NCBI RefSeq assembly: GCF_001865245.1
Contig: NZ_MKXB01000088.1
Span: forward strand, 1 to 38,836
Length of the DNA stretch: 38,836 nt
Origin: Streptomyces sp. CC53
GTDB lineage: Bacteria > Actinomycetota > Actinomycetes > Streptomycetales > Streptomycetaceae
Reading direction: 5' to 3'
The translations under genes were made by a program, and so were the position numbers. The number at the start of each line of letters is the position of its first letter. Position 1 is the stretch's first letter. The notes beneath the pieces are model-generated. The model was given only the letters and a program-made list of their open reading frames with translations. It searched no databases and had not been told where the DNA came from. This document shows positions 16,655-24,269 of the stretch, in pieces.

Positions 16655-18217
16655 TCACGGCGACGGAGGCCGGTCCCCCGTGGCCTTCAGGGCCAGCCAC
16701 AGCTCCATGCGGACGTCCGGGTCGTCGAGCGAGCGGCCGAGGATCTCCTCGACGCGCCGCATCCGGTAGCGCAGCGTGTGCCGGTGGACGCCCAGGTCCG
16801 CCGCCGCGGCGTCCCACTGCCCGTGCCGGGACAGCCAGGCGCGCAGCGACGCGACGAGGTCGCCGCGGCCGGTCGCGTCGTGCTCGTACAGCGCGCGCAG
16901 CATGCCGTCCGCGAAGGCCCGTACGGCGTCGTCCGCGAGGAGGGGCAGCAGGGAGCCCGCCGCGAGCTCCTCGTTCTCGACGAGGGTCCGCCCCCGTCGG
17001 CGGGCCACCGAGAGCGCCTGCTCGGCCTGCTTGTACGCGCCCGCGGCGGCTATCGGCCCGGTGGGGGCGGAGAGCCCGAGGAACGCGCCGGCCTCCTCGG
17101 CGTCCTTCTCCCCGTACGCCTCGCAGGCGGCGACCACCGCTCCCCCGTCCGCCGCCAGGACCACCAGGCGGTCGTCCCCCTCCGGCACGGCCAGCACGGC
17201 CTCGCCCGCCCGCGCGGCTGCGGTTTCGAGGGTGTCCCCGAGGATGGCGAGCGACGGCTCGGCCGACGGGTCCGGATCGCTGCCCGCCTCGGCGACGACC
17301 AGCCGGAACGGGGCGTCGAGCAGCCCTCCGTACAGCTCCCCGGCGACCGTGCGGGCGTGGTCCGGCTGGCCCGCCAGCAGCATGCGGAGCACCGCCGCGC
17401 CCAGCCGCTGCTCGGCGGCCTGCAGCGAGCGGGAGCGCTCCGTCGTCAGGGTCAGCAGGGCGATCGCCGAGTGCACGGCGTACCGCTCCGCCGTTCCGAG
17501 CGGGGCGCCCGTGCCGACCGCGAGGGCGCCCCGCACCCGCCGGCCCGTGCCCAGCGACTGGAGCTCCACGCGGTCGTCGGTGCCTCCCACGACGGCGGTG
17601 GCCGGCGCGGCCCGTTCGCGCAGCCGCTGCACGTCGGGGGCGAGCCGGGCCGCCCGCCGCGCCGCCCAGTCGGGCGCGGCGGCGACGACCGCGCCGGACG
17701 CGTCGTACAGCGCCGCCCAGCCGTCCACGTGCGCGGCCAGCCGGGCGACGACCGCGTCGGGGCCCTCCGCCAGGGCGGCGCGGGTGAGTTCCCGCTGGGC
17801 CTCGAAACCGGCGGTGACCGCGCGGTACTGGTCGGCGGCCAGCGCCGCCGAGACCGCCTTGGAGATGGCCAGGAACGGGGTGCGCCGCGGCACTTCCAGC
17901 AGCGGCAGGTCCTCCTCCAGGGCGGCGTCCAGCAGCGCCTGGGGCAGGGCGTCGTAGTTGACGCCGACGGCGAAGCCGACGCCCACGACCCCCGCTCCGG
18001 CGAGCCGCCGCACGTACCGGCGCATCGCCTCACCGTTCTCGGCGTCGAGCGTCATGGCGGTGGTCAGGAGCAGCTCGCCGCCCTCCATGTACGGGACCGG
18101 GTCGGCGAGTTCGCTGACGTGCGCCCAGCGGACGGGCGTGTCGAGGCGGTCCTCGCCCGCCCGCACGGTGAGCTTGAGCGCCGAGTGCTGGACGAGGGAG
18201 GCGAGGGTGAGCGGCAT
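16655..18217 (-). CDS. PucR family transcriptional regulator
   Basis: The 520-residue protein has the PucR ligand-sensing domain at residues about 1-120 (MPLTLASLVQHSALKL, WAHVSELADPVPYMEGGELLL), a central GAF/GGDEF-like region, and a C-terminal PucR helix-turn-helix at about 465-515 (WDAAAADLGVHRHTLRYRMRRVEEILG). PucR regulators usually activate purine, amino acid or GABA/polyamine catabolism on sensing a metabolite. ATG 18217 gives the standard family start, with GAAGG 12 bases upstream. Flanking genes are EamA and aldehyde dehydrogenase (same strand, downstream) and the TraG-like gene (upstream); gabT is 4 kb away. Control of the nearby catabolic genes is plausible but not shown by sequence. 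Confidence 0.93.
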   Translation of the reverse strand: MPLTLASLVQHSALKLTVRAGEDRLDTPVRWAHVSELADPVPYMEGGELLLTTAMTLDAENGEAMRRYVRRLAGAGVVGVGFAVGVNYDALPQALLDAALEEDLPLLEVPRRTPFLAISKAVSAALAADQYRAVTAGFEAQRELTRAALAEGPDAVVARLAAHVDGWAALYDASGAVVAAAPDWAARRAARLAPDVQRLRERAAPATAVVGGTDDRVELQSLGTGRRVRGALAVGTGAPLGTAERYAVHSAIALLTLTTERSRSLQAAEQRLGAAVLRMLLAGQPDHARTVAGELYGGLLDAPFRLVVAEAGSDPDPSAEPSLAILGDTLETAAARAGEAVLAVPEGDDRLVVLAADGGAVVAACEAYGEKDAEEAGAFLGLSAPTGPIAAAGAYKQAEQALSVARRRGRTLVENEELAAGSLLPLLADDAVRAFADGMLRALYEHDATGRGDLVASLRAWLSRHGQWDAAAADLGVHRHTLRYRMRRVEEILGRSLDDPDVRMELWLALKATGDRPPSP

Positions 18218-18428
18218 GGACCGGCGTGCCTTCGGGAGGGGGGACGGGAAGGTGGGGGGTTTGCGCCGTCCCGTATGAACGGCTCTCCTCGATTCTGCCA
18301 GGACGTACGACTACCGCCCATACGGCGTCCCCTCCGGCCCGTACCCGGGGTGGCGGCGCGGACGGCCCCCGCCGCCGTGCGGGCCGCCGCCCGCCCCCTT
18401 CGCATGACGAGCCCGGCCTCCGACCGGT

Positions 18429-18445
18429 CCGGGCGTACGGCCCGG
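18429..18445 (-). terminator. Putative terminator between the TraG-like gene and pucR
   Basis: CCGGGC (18429-18434) pairs with GCCCGG (18440-18445) over a 5-nt loop, nested inside wider arms CCGACCGG (18420-18427) and CCGGTCGG (18456-18463). It is in the 300-bp gap between the stop at 18518 and the pucR start. The rest of that gap (18218-18517) shows no gene and no clear promoter. Confidence 0.45.
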
Positions 18446-18517
18446 GGCCGGCCGGCCGGTCGGGGGTGCGCTGCCCGCGACCGATCCGCGGTGTGCGGGC
18501 CGGACGCCGCCGTGCGG

Positions 18518-20953
18518 TCAGCCGCGCAGGTCCACGAGGAGCGGCGGGACGTGCTCGCCCTGGACGCGGGTCAGGGAGAGCACCGCGTGTCCGGCCGGGA
18601 CCCCGTGCGCCAGTTCGGAGGCGGACCAGCGCTGCCGCTCCACCTCGCGGACGGTGATGGCCTCCGCGGTGGCGGCGCGGCCGGTGACCAGGCGGCGCAG
18701 CGCGTGCAGGAACCGCGTCAGCGGCTCGTCCGCGATGATCTGACGGTTGGTGACGTCGCGGGTCTGCACCCACTCGGTGCCCCACACCTCGGCGAACCGG
18801 CCGCCGTCCCACGGTGCGAGCCCCGCGAACGCCATGCGGCAGCCGACCGCGCCCAGCAGCGGACCGTGCAGGGCCTCCGGTACGTCCTGCAGGGTGCGCA
18901 GCGCCAGGACGACGCCCGCGTGGGCGGAGCGCAGCCGCTGGATGCCGCGGACGGCGTCGGCGCTGACGGTGTCGGTGGCGTCGTCCAGGACGAGGCAGGC
19001 GAACAGCGACCGGTCGGCGCGGGCGAGGGCGGCCTCGGTGAACTGGGCGAGCACCAGTCGGGCGATGATCCGGGACGCCTCGGCGTGGCCGCGTTCCGGC
19101 AGGTCGACGCGGACCCGCACGGGGTGCTCGATGGCCCGCAGGGAGAAGGGGCGCCCGGGGTGGTCCGCGGGGGGCTCTGCGGCGGGGGCCTTGCGGGACG
19201 GGTCCGCGGGCGTGTCCCGCCGGGGGCCGGTGGGGCCGTCGGTGCGGAAGACGTGCGCGAAGGCGGGCCGGTCGAGGAAGGCGATCCGTTCCGCCAGCAG
19301 CACCGCGACGTCGTCCCCGCGCTCGGCCTGCCGGGCCCGCGCGTCGAGGTCCCGCAGCTGGGCCGGGTCGTCGGCGACGGCGGCGCGCAGCGCGGCCACG
19401 GCGGCGGGCGCGCCGCCGAGGAGTTCGCGCAGCTCCGGCACGCCGGGGAAGTGGCCGTGCGCGGCGCGGTAGGGGCCGATGAGCTGGGCGAGGGCGGTCG
19501 CGGCGCGGCGCGTGTCCGGGAGGAGGTCGCCGGCCAGGGCCTCGGCGAGGAGCCGGGCCGCCTCGTCGGGTTCGTCGGCGCCGCCGTACAGGTCGAGGTC
19601 GTGCCGGGCCTCGGGGTCGCCGACGGCGATGACCACGTCGAAGGCGTCGTCGGGCGCGAGCCGGGTGCCCCGGGCGGTGACGGCCACGACGGCGGCGCGG
19701 CCCGCGAGGGCCTGGAGGCACAGCGACTCGGTGACCGGCCGGGTGAGCCGTTCCGTCTTGCCCGCTCCGGCGGGGCCGACGGCGAGCAGGGAGGTGCCGA
19801 GCAGCTCCGGCCCGAGGGCGACGCCGGTGGTGCGGCGGGCGTAGGGGTTGCGGGGGTGGTCGGCGGCCGTGCCGATGCGCACCTGCCCGGTGACGAGGTC
19901 GTGGGTGGCGGTGCGCGCGGGCAGGTCGCGCAGGCCGGAGGGGTGGGCGCAGGCCGCGGCACCGTGCGCGCGCACGGCCTCGGTGAAGGCGGCGAGCCGT
20001 GCGGGGTGGGTGCGCACCCCCTCCCAGGCGCGGTGGATGCGCGCGTAGTCGACGTCGCCGAGCGCGCCCGTGCGGGTGGCCTCGGCGAGCCGGGCGGCGG
20101 CTTCGGCGAGGCCTGCGTCCCGCAACTCGGGCCATTCGGCGGGGTCGGCCGCCCCTTGGGGGCCTTCGGGCTGTGGGTCGCGGGCGCCCCGGCGGCCGCG
20201 GCGGGCGACCACGGGCCAGCGGCCGGCGCGGCCGACGACCGCGACGACGGCGGCGGTGAGCGCCACGTAGTACGCGTTGGAGAACCACGTCAGCCACTCC
20301 ACTGTCCTCGGCATCGCCCGCCACACGCCGGGGAGCAGCACGAACAGCGGCCAGAGCGGGACGCCGTAGCGGCGCCACAGCTCGCCCCAGTTGCCCAGCC
20401 GTCCCATGCCGAAGGCGATGAGGGCCAGCACGAGGCCGTAGTAGAGGTAGGTGAGGACGACGAACAGCGGGTACTGCGGGTGGTGGACGTTGGTCCAGTC
20501 GGTCGGCACGATCCAGAACATGGGCTGCACCCACCAGTTGCGGGTGAAGATCCAGCCGAACTGGAGGTAGCCGTTCCAGAGCAGTGACCAGAGGAGCCAG
20601 CCGCAGAGGTAGGCGATGAGCGCGCCGCTCACGAGTTGCCGGGCGGGCACGAGGTCGGGTTCCTCGGCCGGTCGCGGGCGGTGGCCGAAGCGCCAGACGC
20701 CGGGCTCGGCCTCGGGCCGTGGGGTGCGCAGCCACTCCAGTACGGAAGCCGCCCTGGTGCCGCCGCCGGTGGCGGGCGCCGGGCGGGGGGCGTGCCGGGG
20801 CACGGGAGGCACCGGGGGCGCGGGCGGGGCGCCGTCCTGGGGGTGGGGGCCCGGCCGCGGGGGCGGCGCGGACGGTTCCGGGGGTGCGGCCGGGCGTGGC
20901 ACCGGGTCGGCGTGTGCGCCCCGTGCCTCGTACGACGTACCGTCCCTGTCCAT
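18518..20953 (-). CDS. TraG/VirD4-like membrane ATPase (orphan coupling-protein homologue)
   Basis: The 811-residue protein begins with a Pro-rich cytoplasmic segment (about 20-62), then a Trp/Tyr-rich membrane region with about four hydrophobic segments (roughly 106-130, 161-184, 198-212, 226-242), and a large C-terminal ATPase domain. Walker A GPAGAGKT is at 393-400 and Walker B ACLVLDDAT at about 652-660, as in type IV coupling proteins and FtsK/HerA ATPases. A ~55-residue Pro/Arg-rich insert (about 570-605) interrupts the ATPase. ATG 20953 has AGGGGGCAGGG just upstream; the frame is open ten codons further without a better site. No relaxase, VirB homologue or integrase is nearby, so conjugation is unlikely. 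A single-gene membrane translocase or secretion role is inferred. Confidence 0.75.
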   Translation of the reverse strand: MDRDGTSYEARGAHADPVPRPAAPPEPSAPPPRPGPHPQDGAPPAPPVPPVPRHAPRPAPATGGGTRAASVLEWLRTPRPEAEPGVWRFGHRPRPAEEPDLVPARQLVSGALIAYLCGWLLWSLLWNGYLQFGWIFTRNWWVQPMFWIVPTDWTNVHHPQYPLFVVLTYLYYGLVLALIAFGMGRLGNWGELWRRYGVPLWPLFVLLPGVWRAMPRTVEWLTWFSNAYYVALTAAVVAVVGRAGRWPVVARRGRRGARDPQPEGPQGAADPAEWPELRDAGLAEAAARLAEATRTGALGDVDYARIHRAWEGVRTHPARLAAFTEAVRAHGAAACAHPSGLRDLPARTATHDLVTGQVRIGTAADHPRNPYARRTTGVALGPELLGTSLLAVGPAGAGKTERLTRPVTESLCLQALAGRAAVVAVTARGTRLAPDDAFDVVIAVGDPEARHDLDLYGGADEPDEAARLLAEALAGDLLPDTRRAATALAQLIGPYRAAHGHFPGVPELRELLGGAPAAVAALRAAVADDPAQLRDLDARARQAERGDDVAVLLAERIAFLDRPAFAHVFRTDGPTGPRRDTPADPSRKAPAAEPPADHPGRPFSLRAIEHPVRVRVDLPERGHAEASRIIARLVLAQFTEAALARADRSLFACLVLDDATDTVSADAVRGIQRLRSAHAGVVLALRTLQDVPEALHGPLLGAVGCRMAFAGLAPWDGGRFAEVWGTEWVQTRDVTNRQIIADEPLTRFLHALRRLVTGRAATAEAITVREVERQRWSASELAHGVPAGHAVLSLTRVQGEHVPPLLVDLRG

Positions 20954-21028
20954 TCCCTGCCCCCTGACCCGCCAGGCCCACACGTCCGTGCTCCCGTCAA
21001 TCTAGTGCCCCCGGCGGGTGTTGGCCCG

Positions 21029-21045
21029 GGTGACGCGGCGTCACC
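21029..21045. promoter_or_regulatory. 17-bp palindrome upstream of the TraG-like gene
   Basis: GGTGACGC-G-GCGTCACC is a perfect inverted repeat with 8-bp arms and a single central base, 76 bp upstream of the ATG at 20953. Its near-zero spacer suits a dimeric regulator better than an RNA hairpin. Confidence 0.4.
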
Positions 21046-21399
21046 GGCGGCGGGGACGCGGTCGCATGGCGACGGTCGCGTCCGGGCCGGCTCTTGGAGG
21101 CACCGTCGGGCGCGCCTTGGAGGCGCCGTCGAGCCGGCCGCCATCGCCTCGGCAGGCGCCCCCGCCGGAGCCGGCCGTCGGGCCGGGCCGGCCCGGCGTG
21201 ACCCCGGGGTAGGCCGGCGCCGCCCCGGCACGGACCCAGTGCACCCGACGCTGCCGGCACCGGCGGCCAGGAGCGAGGGCCCGGCACCGCCTTCCGGGCG
21301 GCACGCTCACGTCCCCGGCCGACCGCGCCGCAGCAGTCCCGCCGCCACCGGCACGGACCCCCGGCGCGCACGGCCGTGCAGGCCGGCCGACGGGCCACC

Positions 21400-21822
21400 G
21401 ACCGGCGGGGCGAGGCACGCACGGGCCGCCGGACCGGTGCGGGGGCGGGGACAGCGCACACGGCGGGTGAGCCGCCCGGGACACCGGGCGAGCCGAGCAG
21501 CGGAGACCAGGCAGCCCAGGCCGACGAAACCGTCCGAGCCGGTCGAGACGGACCCCCCTTGCCGACGAACCGCCCCGGCCGGCCGGGACAGGGCCCCGGG
21601 CCGGACACGGCCCCGGGCGACGGACCGCCCGACCGGCGGGGACGGGGCGAGCAGACGACGCCCCGCCACTCCGCAGCCGGAGGACGCGGGGCACGGGCTG
21701 GTCCGCCGCTCGACCGGCGGGCACGAGGCACCCGCAGGCGGGCGAACCACCCGGCAGCCGCCACGGGCGCGCACGGACCGCCCGACCGGCGGGTACCAGG
21801 CGCCCCGCGCCCGGCCGGCGGG
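21400..21822. repeat. Dispersed GACCGGCGGG repeats
   Basis: GACCGGCGGG occurs at 21400, 21631, 21712 and 21784, with a one-base variant at 21813. The wider 19-bp unit GGACCGCCCGACCGGCGGG is exact at 21622-21640 and 21775-21793. The same 10-mer is also found at 11428 (dxr island) and 23370 (after gabT). Confidence 0.75.
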
Positions 21823-21848
21823 GACGAGGGGCCCGCGGGCCCGCGCTA

Positions 21849-21863
21849 TGTCCGTGGCGGACA
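21849..21863. promoter_or_regulatory. Candidate operator upstream of gabT
   Basis: TGTCCG-TGG-CGGACA is a perfect 6-bp inverted repeat with a 3-bp spacer, 113 bp before the gabT ATG. Twelve of its bases (TGTCCGTGGCGG) recur at 38121-38132 in front of the NADAR/polyamine genes. Confidence 0.4.
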
Positions 21864-21976
21864 ACGGCATCCGTCACACCACTCCCGAACGGCGCATGCC
21901 CGGTCGCCCCGCCCGGGCCTAGCCTGCGGGAGAAAGTAGAGGCATAGCGTCCGTAAGCACCCCCCAGGAGCCCCGC

Positions 21977-23326
21977 ATGACCGAAATCCCGCAGGAGCGC
22001 CGCGTCGTCACCGCCATTCCCGGCCCGAAGTCGCAGGAGCTTCAGGCACGCCGCGTCGCCGCGGTCGCCGCAGGCGTGGGCTCCGTGCTGCCGGTGTTCA
22101 CCGCCCGCGCCGGCGGCGGCATCATCGAGGACGTCGACGGCAACCGCCTGATCGACTTCGGCTCCGGCATCGCCGTGACCTCCGTCGGCGCCTCCGCCGA
22201 GGCCGTGGTGCGCCGGGCGTCCGCGCAGCTCGCCGACTTCACGCACACCTGCTTCATGGTCACCCCGTACGAGGGCTACGTGGAGGTCGCGGAGGCGCTC
22301 GCCGAGCTGACCCCGGGCGACCACGCCAAGAAGTCCGCGCTGTTCAACAGCGGCGCCGAGGCCGTCGAGAACGCGGTCAAGATCGCCCGTGCCTACACCA
22401 AGCGCCAGGCCGTCGTCGTCTTCGACCACGGCTACCACGGCCGCACCAACCTCACGATGGCGCTGACGGCGAAGAACATGCCGTACAAGCACGGCTTCGG
22501 CCCGTTCGCGCCCGAGGTGTACCGCGTGCCGGTGGCGTACGGCTACCGCTGGCCGACCGGCCCGGAGAACTGCGGCCCGGAGGCCGCCAAGCAGGCCATC
22601 GACCAGATCACCAAGCAGGTCGGCGCGGAGAACGTCGCCGCGATCATCATCGAGCCGGTGCTCGGTGAGGGCGGCTTCATCGAGCCGGCCAAGGGCTTCC
22701 TGCCGGAGATCGTGAAGTTCGCCGACGACAACGGCATCGTCTTCGTCGCCGACGAGATCCAGTCCGGCTTCTGCCGCACCGGCCAGTGGTTCGCCTGTGA
22801 GGACGAGGGCATCGTCCCGGACCTCATCACCACCGCCAAGGGCATCGCGGGCGGTCTGCCGCTCGCCGCCGTGACCGGCCGCGCCGAGATCATGGACGCC
22901 GCGCACGCGGGCGGCCTCGGCGGCACCTACGGCGGCAACCCGGTGGCCTGCGCCGGTGCCCTCGGCGCCATCGAGACGATGAAGGAGCTCGACCTCAACG
23001 GCAAGGCGAAGCGCATCGAGGAGGTCATGAAGGGCCGTCTCGCCGCCATGCGGGACAAGTACGCCGACAAGGTCGGATGCAGCATCGGCGACATCCGGGG
23101 CCGCGGTGCGATGATCGCGATCGAGCTGGTGAAGGACCCGGCGACCAAGGAGCCGCACCCGGAGGCCGCCGCCGCGCTGGCGAAGGCCTGCCACGCCGAG
23201 GGCCTGCTGGTGCTGACCTGCGGCACCTACGGCAACGTGCTCCGCTTCCTGCCGCCGCTGGTCATCGGCGAGGACCTGCTGAACGAGGGCCTCGACATCA
23301 TCGAGGGCGCCTTCGCCCGCGTCTGA
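21977..23326 (+). CDS. gabT: 4-aminobutyrate--2-oxoglutarate transaminase
   Basis: GabT converts GABA and 2-oxoglutarate to succinate semialdehyde and glutamate with PLP. The 449-residue protein is a complete class III aminotransferase: LFNSGAEAVENAVKIAR (PLP phosphate binding), FDHGYHGRTNLTMALT, VLGEGGFI, VFVADEIQSGFCRTG with the conserved Asp that contacts the PLP ring, and the PLP-binding Lys288 in TTAKGIAGG. ATG 21977 has CAGGAG seven bases upstream. It is transcribed alone on the plus strand, followed by a hairpin at 23397-23436. In context with the polyamine operon (30.6-38.0 kb) it would take the GABA made from putrescine. The class III family also includes related diamine transaminases, but the motif set and length favour GabT. 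Confidence 0.95.
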   Translation: MTEIPQERRVVTAIPGPKSQELQARRVAAVAAGVGSVLPVFTARAGGGIIEDVDGNRLIDFGSGIAVTSVGASAEAVVRRASAQLADFTHTCFMVTPYEGYVEVAEALAELTPGDHAKKSALFNSGAEAVENAVKIARAYTKRQAVVVFDHGYHGRTNLTMALTAKNMPYKHGFGPFAPEVYRVPVAYGYRWPTGPENCGPEAAKQAIDQITKQVGAENVAAIIIEPVLGEGGFIEPAKGFLPEIVKFADDNGIVFVADEIQSGFCRTGQWFACEDEGIVPDLITTAKGIAGGLPLAAVTGRAEIMDAAHAGGLGGTYGGNPVACAGALGAIETMKELDLNGKAKRIEEVMKGRLAAMRDKYADKVGCSIGDIRGRGAMIAIELVKDPATKEPHPEAAAALAKACHAEGLLVLTCGTYGNVLRFLPPLVIGEDLLNEGLDIIEGAFARV

Positions 23327-23396
23327 CGACGCTCCCGGCCGAGGGGCCGGACCGTGCCCGCGGGCCGGTGACCGGCGGGTACGTGAAGAAGCTGTG

Positions 23397-23436
23397 GGGG
23401 GCCGATGGCGGGTTGGAGATCCGTCTGTCGGCCCCC
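23397..23436 (+). terminator. Putative terminator after gabT
   Basis: GGGGGCCGA at 23397-23405 pairs with TCGGCCCCC at 23428-23436 across a 22-nt loop. A smaller CCGGCC/GGCCGG stem at 23335-23350 and a palindrome GCCGGT-G-ACCGGC at 23364-23376 lie between it and the stop codon. Confidence 0.5.
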
Positions 23437-23462
23437 TCCCGTGTGTCGTACGGTCGTGGTGG

Positions 23463-24269
23463 ATGAGAGAAGAACCCCGCTCGCAGGAGACTGCGGACGG
23501 CACCAGGCAGGGGCCTCCCCAGCCCCGTCCTGGGCGTGCCTCAGCGCACACCGCCGGCGCTTCCCGCTCCGGCACTCCTCACCGATCGGACCGTCGCCCG
23601 CCCCACACCCCCCGGGGCGCGCGGCTGCACACCGGTCCAGGCGGCCGCCCCGGAACACTCCCCCCTGTTCCTGGGCGGCCGGCTTCCGTTTCCGCCGCCG
23701 TCCTGCTGTGCGGCTTCGCGCTGGTCACCTGGCAGGTCGCCGTCCGGGGACCGCTGCTGCGGCTCGACGAGCGCGCCGGGCGGCTGCTCGCCGGGCGGGG
23801 GCCGGCCTGGCTGACCGAGGCGGGGGCGGACCTCGGCGGGCTGCCCGTCGCCCTGCCGGTGCTGCTGGCCGCCATGACGTACGCGGTGGTGCGCGGGCGC
23901 CGCTCCCACGCGCTGTACGCGGGTGCGGCCATGATCTCCGTCCCGGTCCTGGTCGTGCCGCTGAAGCTGCTGCTCGCCCGGCCCGGGCCGCTGACGGACG
24001 CGACCGGGTACTACCCGTCGGGGCACACGGCCACGGCTCTCGTGGCGTACTGCGGGGCGGCGCTGCTGGTGCACCGGCGCCTGCTGCTGCCCGTCGCCGC
24101 CTTCGCGGTCGCGGCGACGGGCTGCGGTCTCGTCCTGCGGGGCTACCACTGGCCGCTGGACGTGGCGGGCAGCGTGCTGCTGTTCACCGGGTCGTGGCTG
24201 CTGCTCGCGGCCATGCGTAGGCGTCGAAGTTCCGGGAGAACTCCCAGCCGCCGAAGCGGTCCCAGTTGA
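23463..24269 (+). CDS. PAP2-family membrane phosphatase
   Basis: The 268-residue protein is a type 2 phosphatidic acid phosphatase-like membrane enzyme that removes phosphate from lipid phosphates or prenyl diphosphates. The three family motifs are present: KLLLARP (168-174), YPSGH (184-188) and RGYHWPLD (226-233, with catalytic His229 and Asp233). The first ~75 residues are polar, Pro/Arg-rich and unusual; hydrophobic segments start at about residue 80 (VSAAVLLCGFALVTW). ATG 23463 is chosen because it is the first Met after the upstream hairpin, but the ribosome site is poor and a later start is possible. The last 86 bases overlap the 3' end of the convergent chitinase gene. Confidence 0.85.
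   Translation: MREEPRSQETADGTRQGPPQPRPGRASAHTAGASRSGTPHRSDRRPPHTPRGARLHTGPGGRPGTLPPVPGRPASVSAAVLLCGFALVTWQVAVRGPLLRLDERAGRLLAGRGPAWLTEAGADLGGLPVALPVLLAAMTYAVVRGRRSHALYAGAAMISVPVLVVPLKLLLARPGPLTDATGYYPSGHTATALVAYCGAALLVHRRLLLPVAAFAVAATGCGLVLRGYHWPLDVAGSVLLFTGSWLLLAAMRRRRSSGRTPSRRSGPS

Larger units (their letters stand above)
20954..21976. other. One-kilobase intergenic island between the TraG-like gene and gabT
   Basis: A divergent intergenic region with no credible gene. Near the TraG-like side is a 17-bp palindrome (21029-21045); the middle carries dispersed GACCGGCGGG-centred repeats (21400-21822); the gabT side has an inverted repeat (21849-21863) and a TAGCGT -10-like box (21945-21950) without a clear -35. 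Open frames on both strands translate to repetitive Arg/Pro/Gly-rich sequence (for example a recurrent VPAGRA/PPVGRS on the minus strand), which reflects the DNA repeat rather than a protein. Confidence 0.65.

Noticed and set aside
16544..20587. A plus-strand open frame of over 1300 codons opposite pucR and the TraG-like gene
   Set aside because: It is an antisense shadow of two well-supported genes; its translation is Gly/Arg/Asp-rich with no domain, as expected in high-GC DNA.
18518..20953. Integrative conjugative element marked by the TraG-like ATPase
   Set aside because: No integrase, relaxase, replication gene, tRNA attachment site or composition shift is visible nearby.
21041..23575. 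A long minus-strand open frame across gabT and the repeat island
   Set aside because: It runs antisense through a clear gabT and then through repeats; no ribosome site or family signature.
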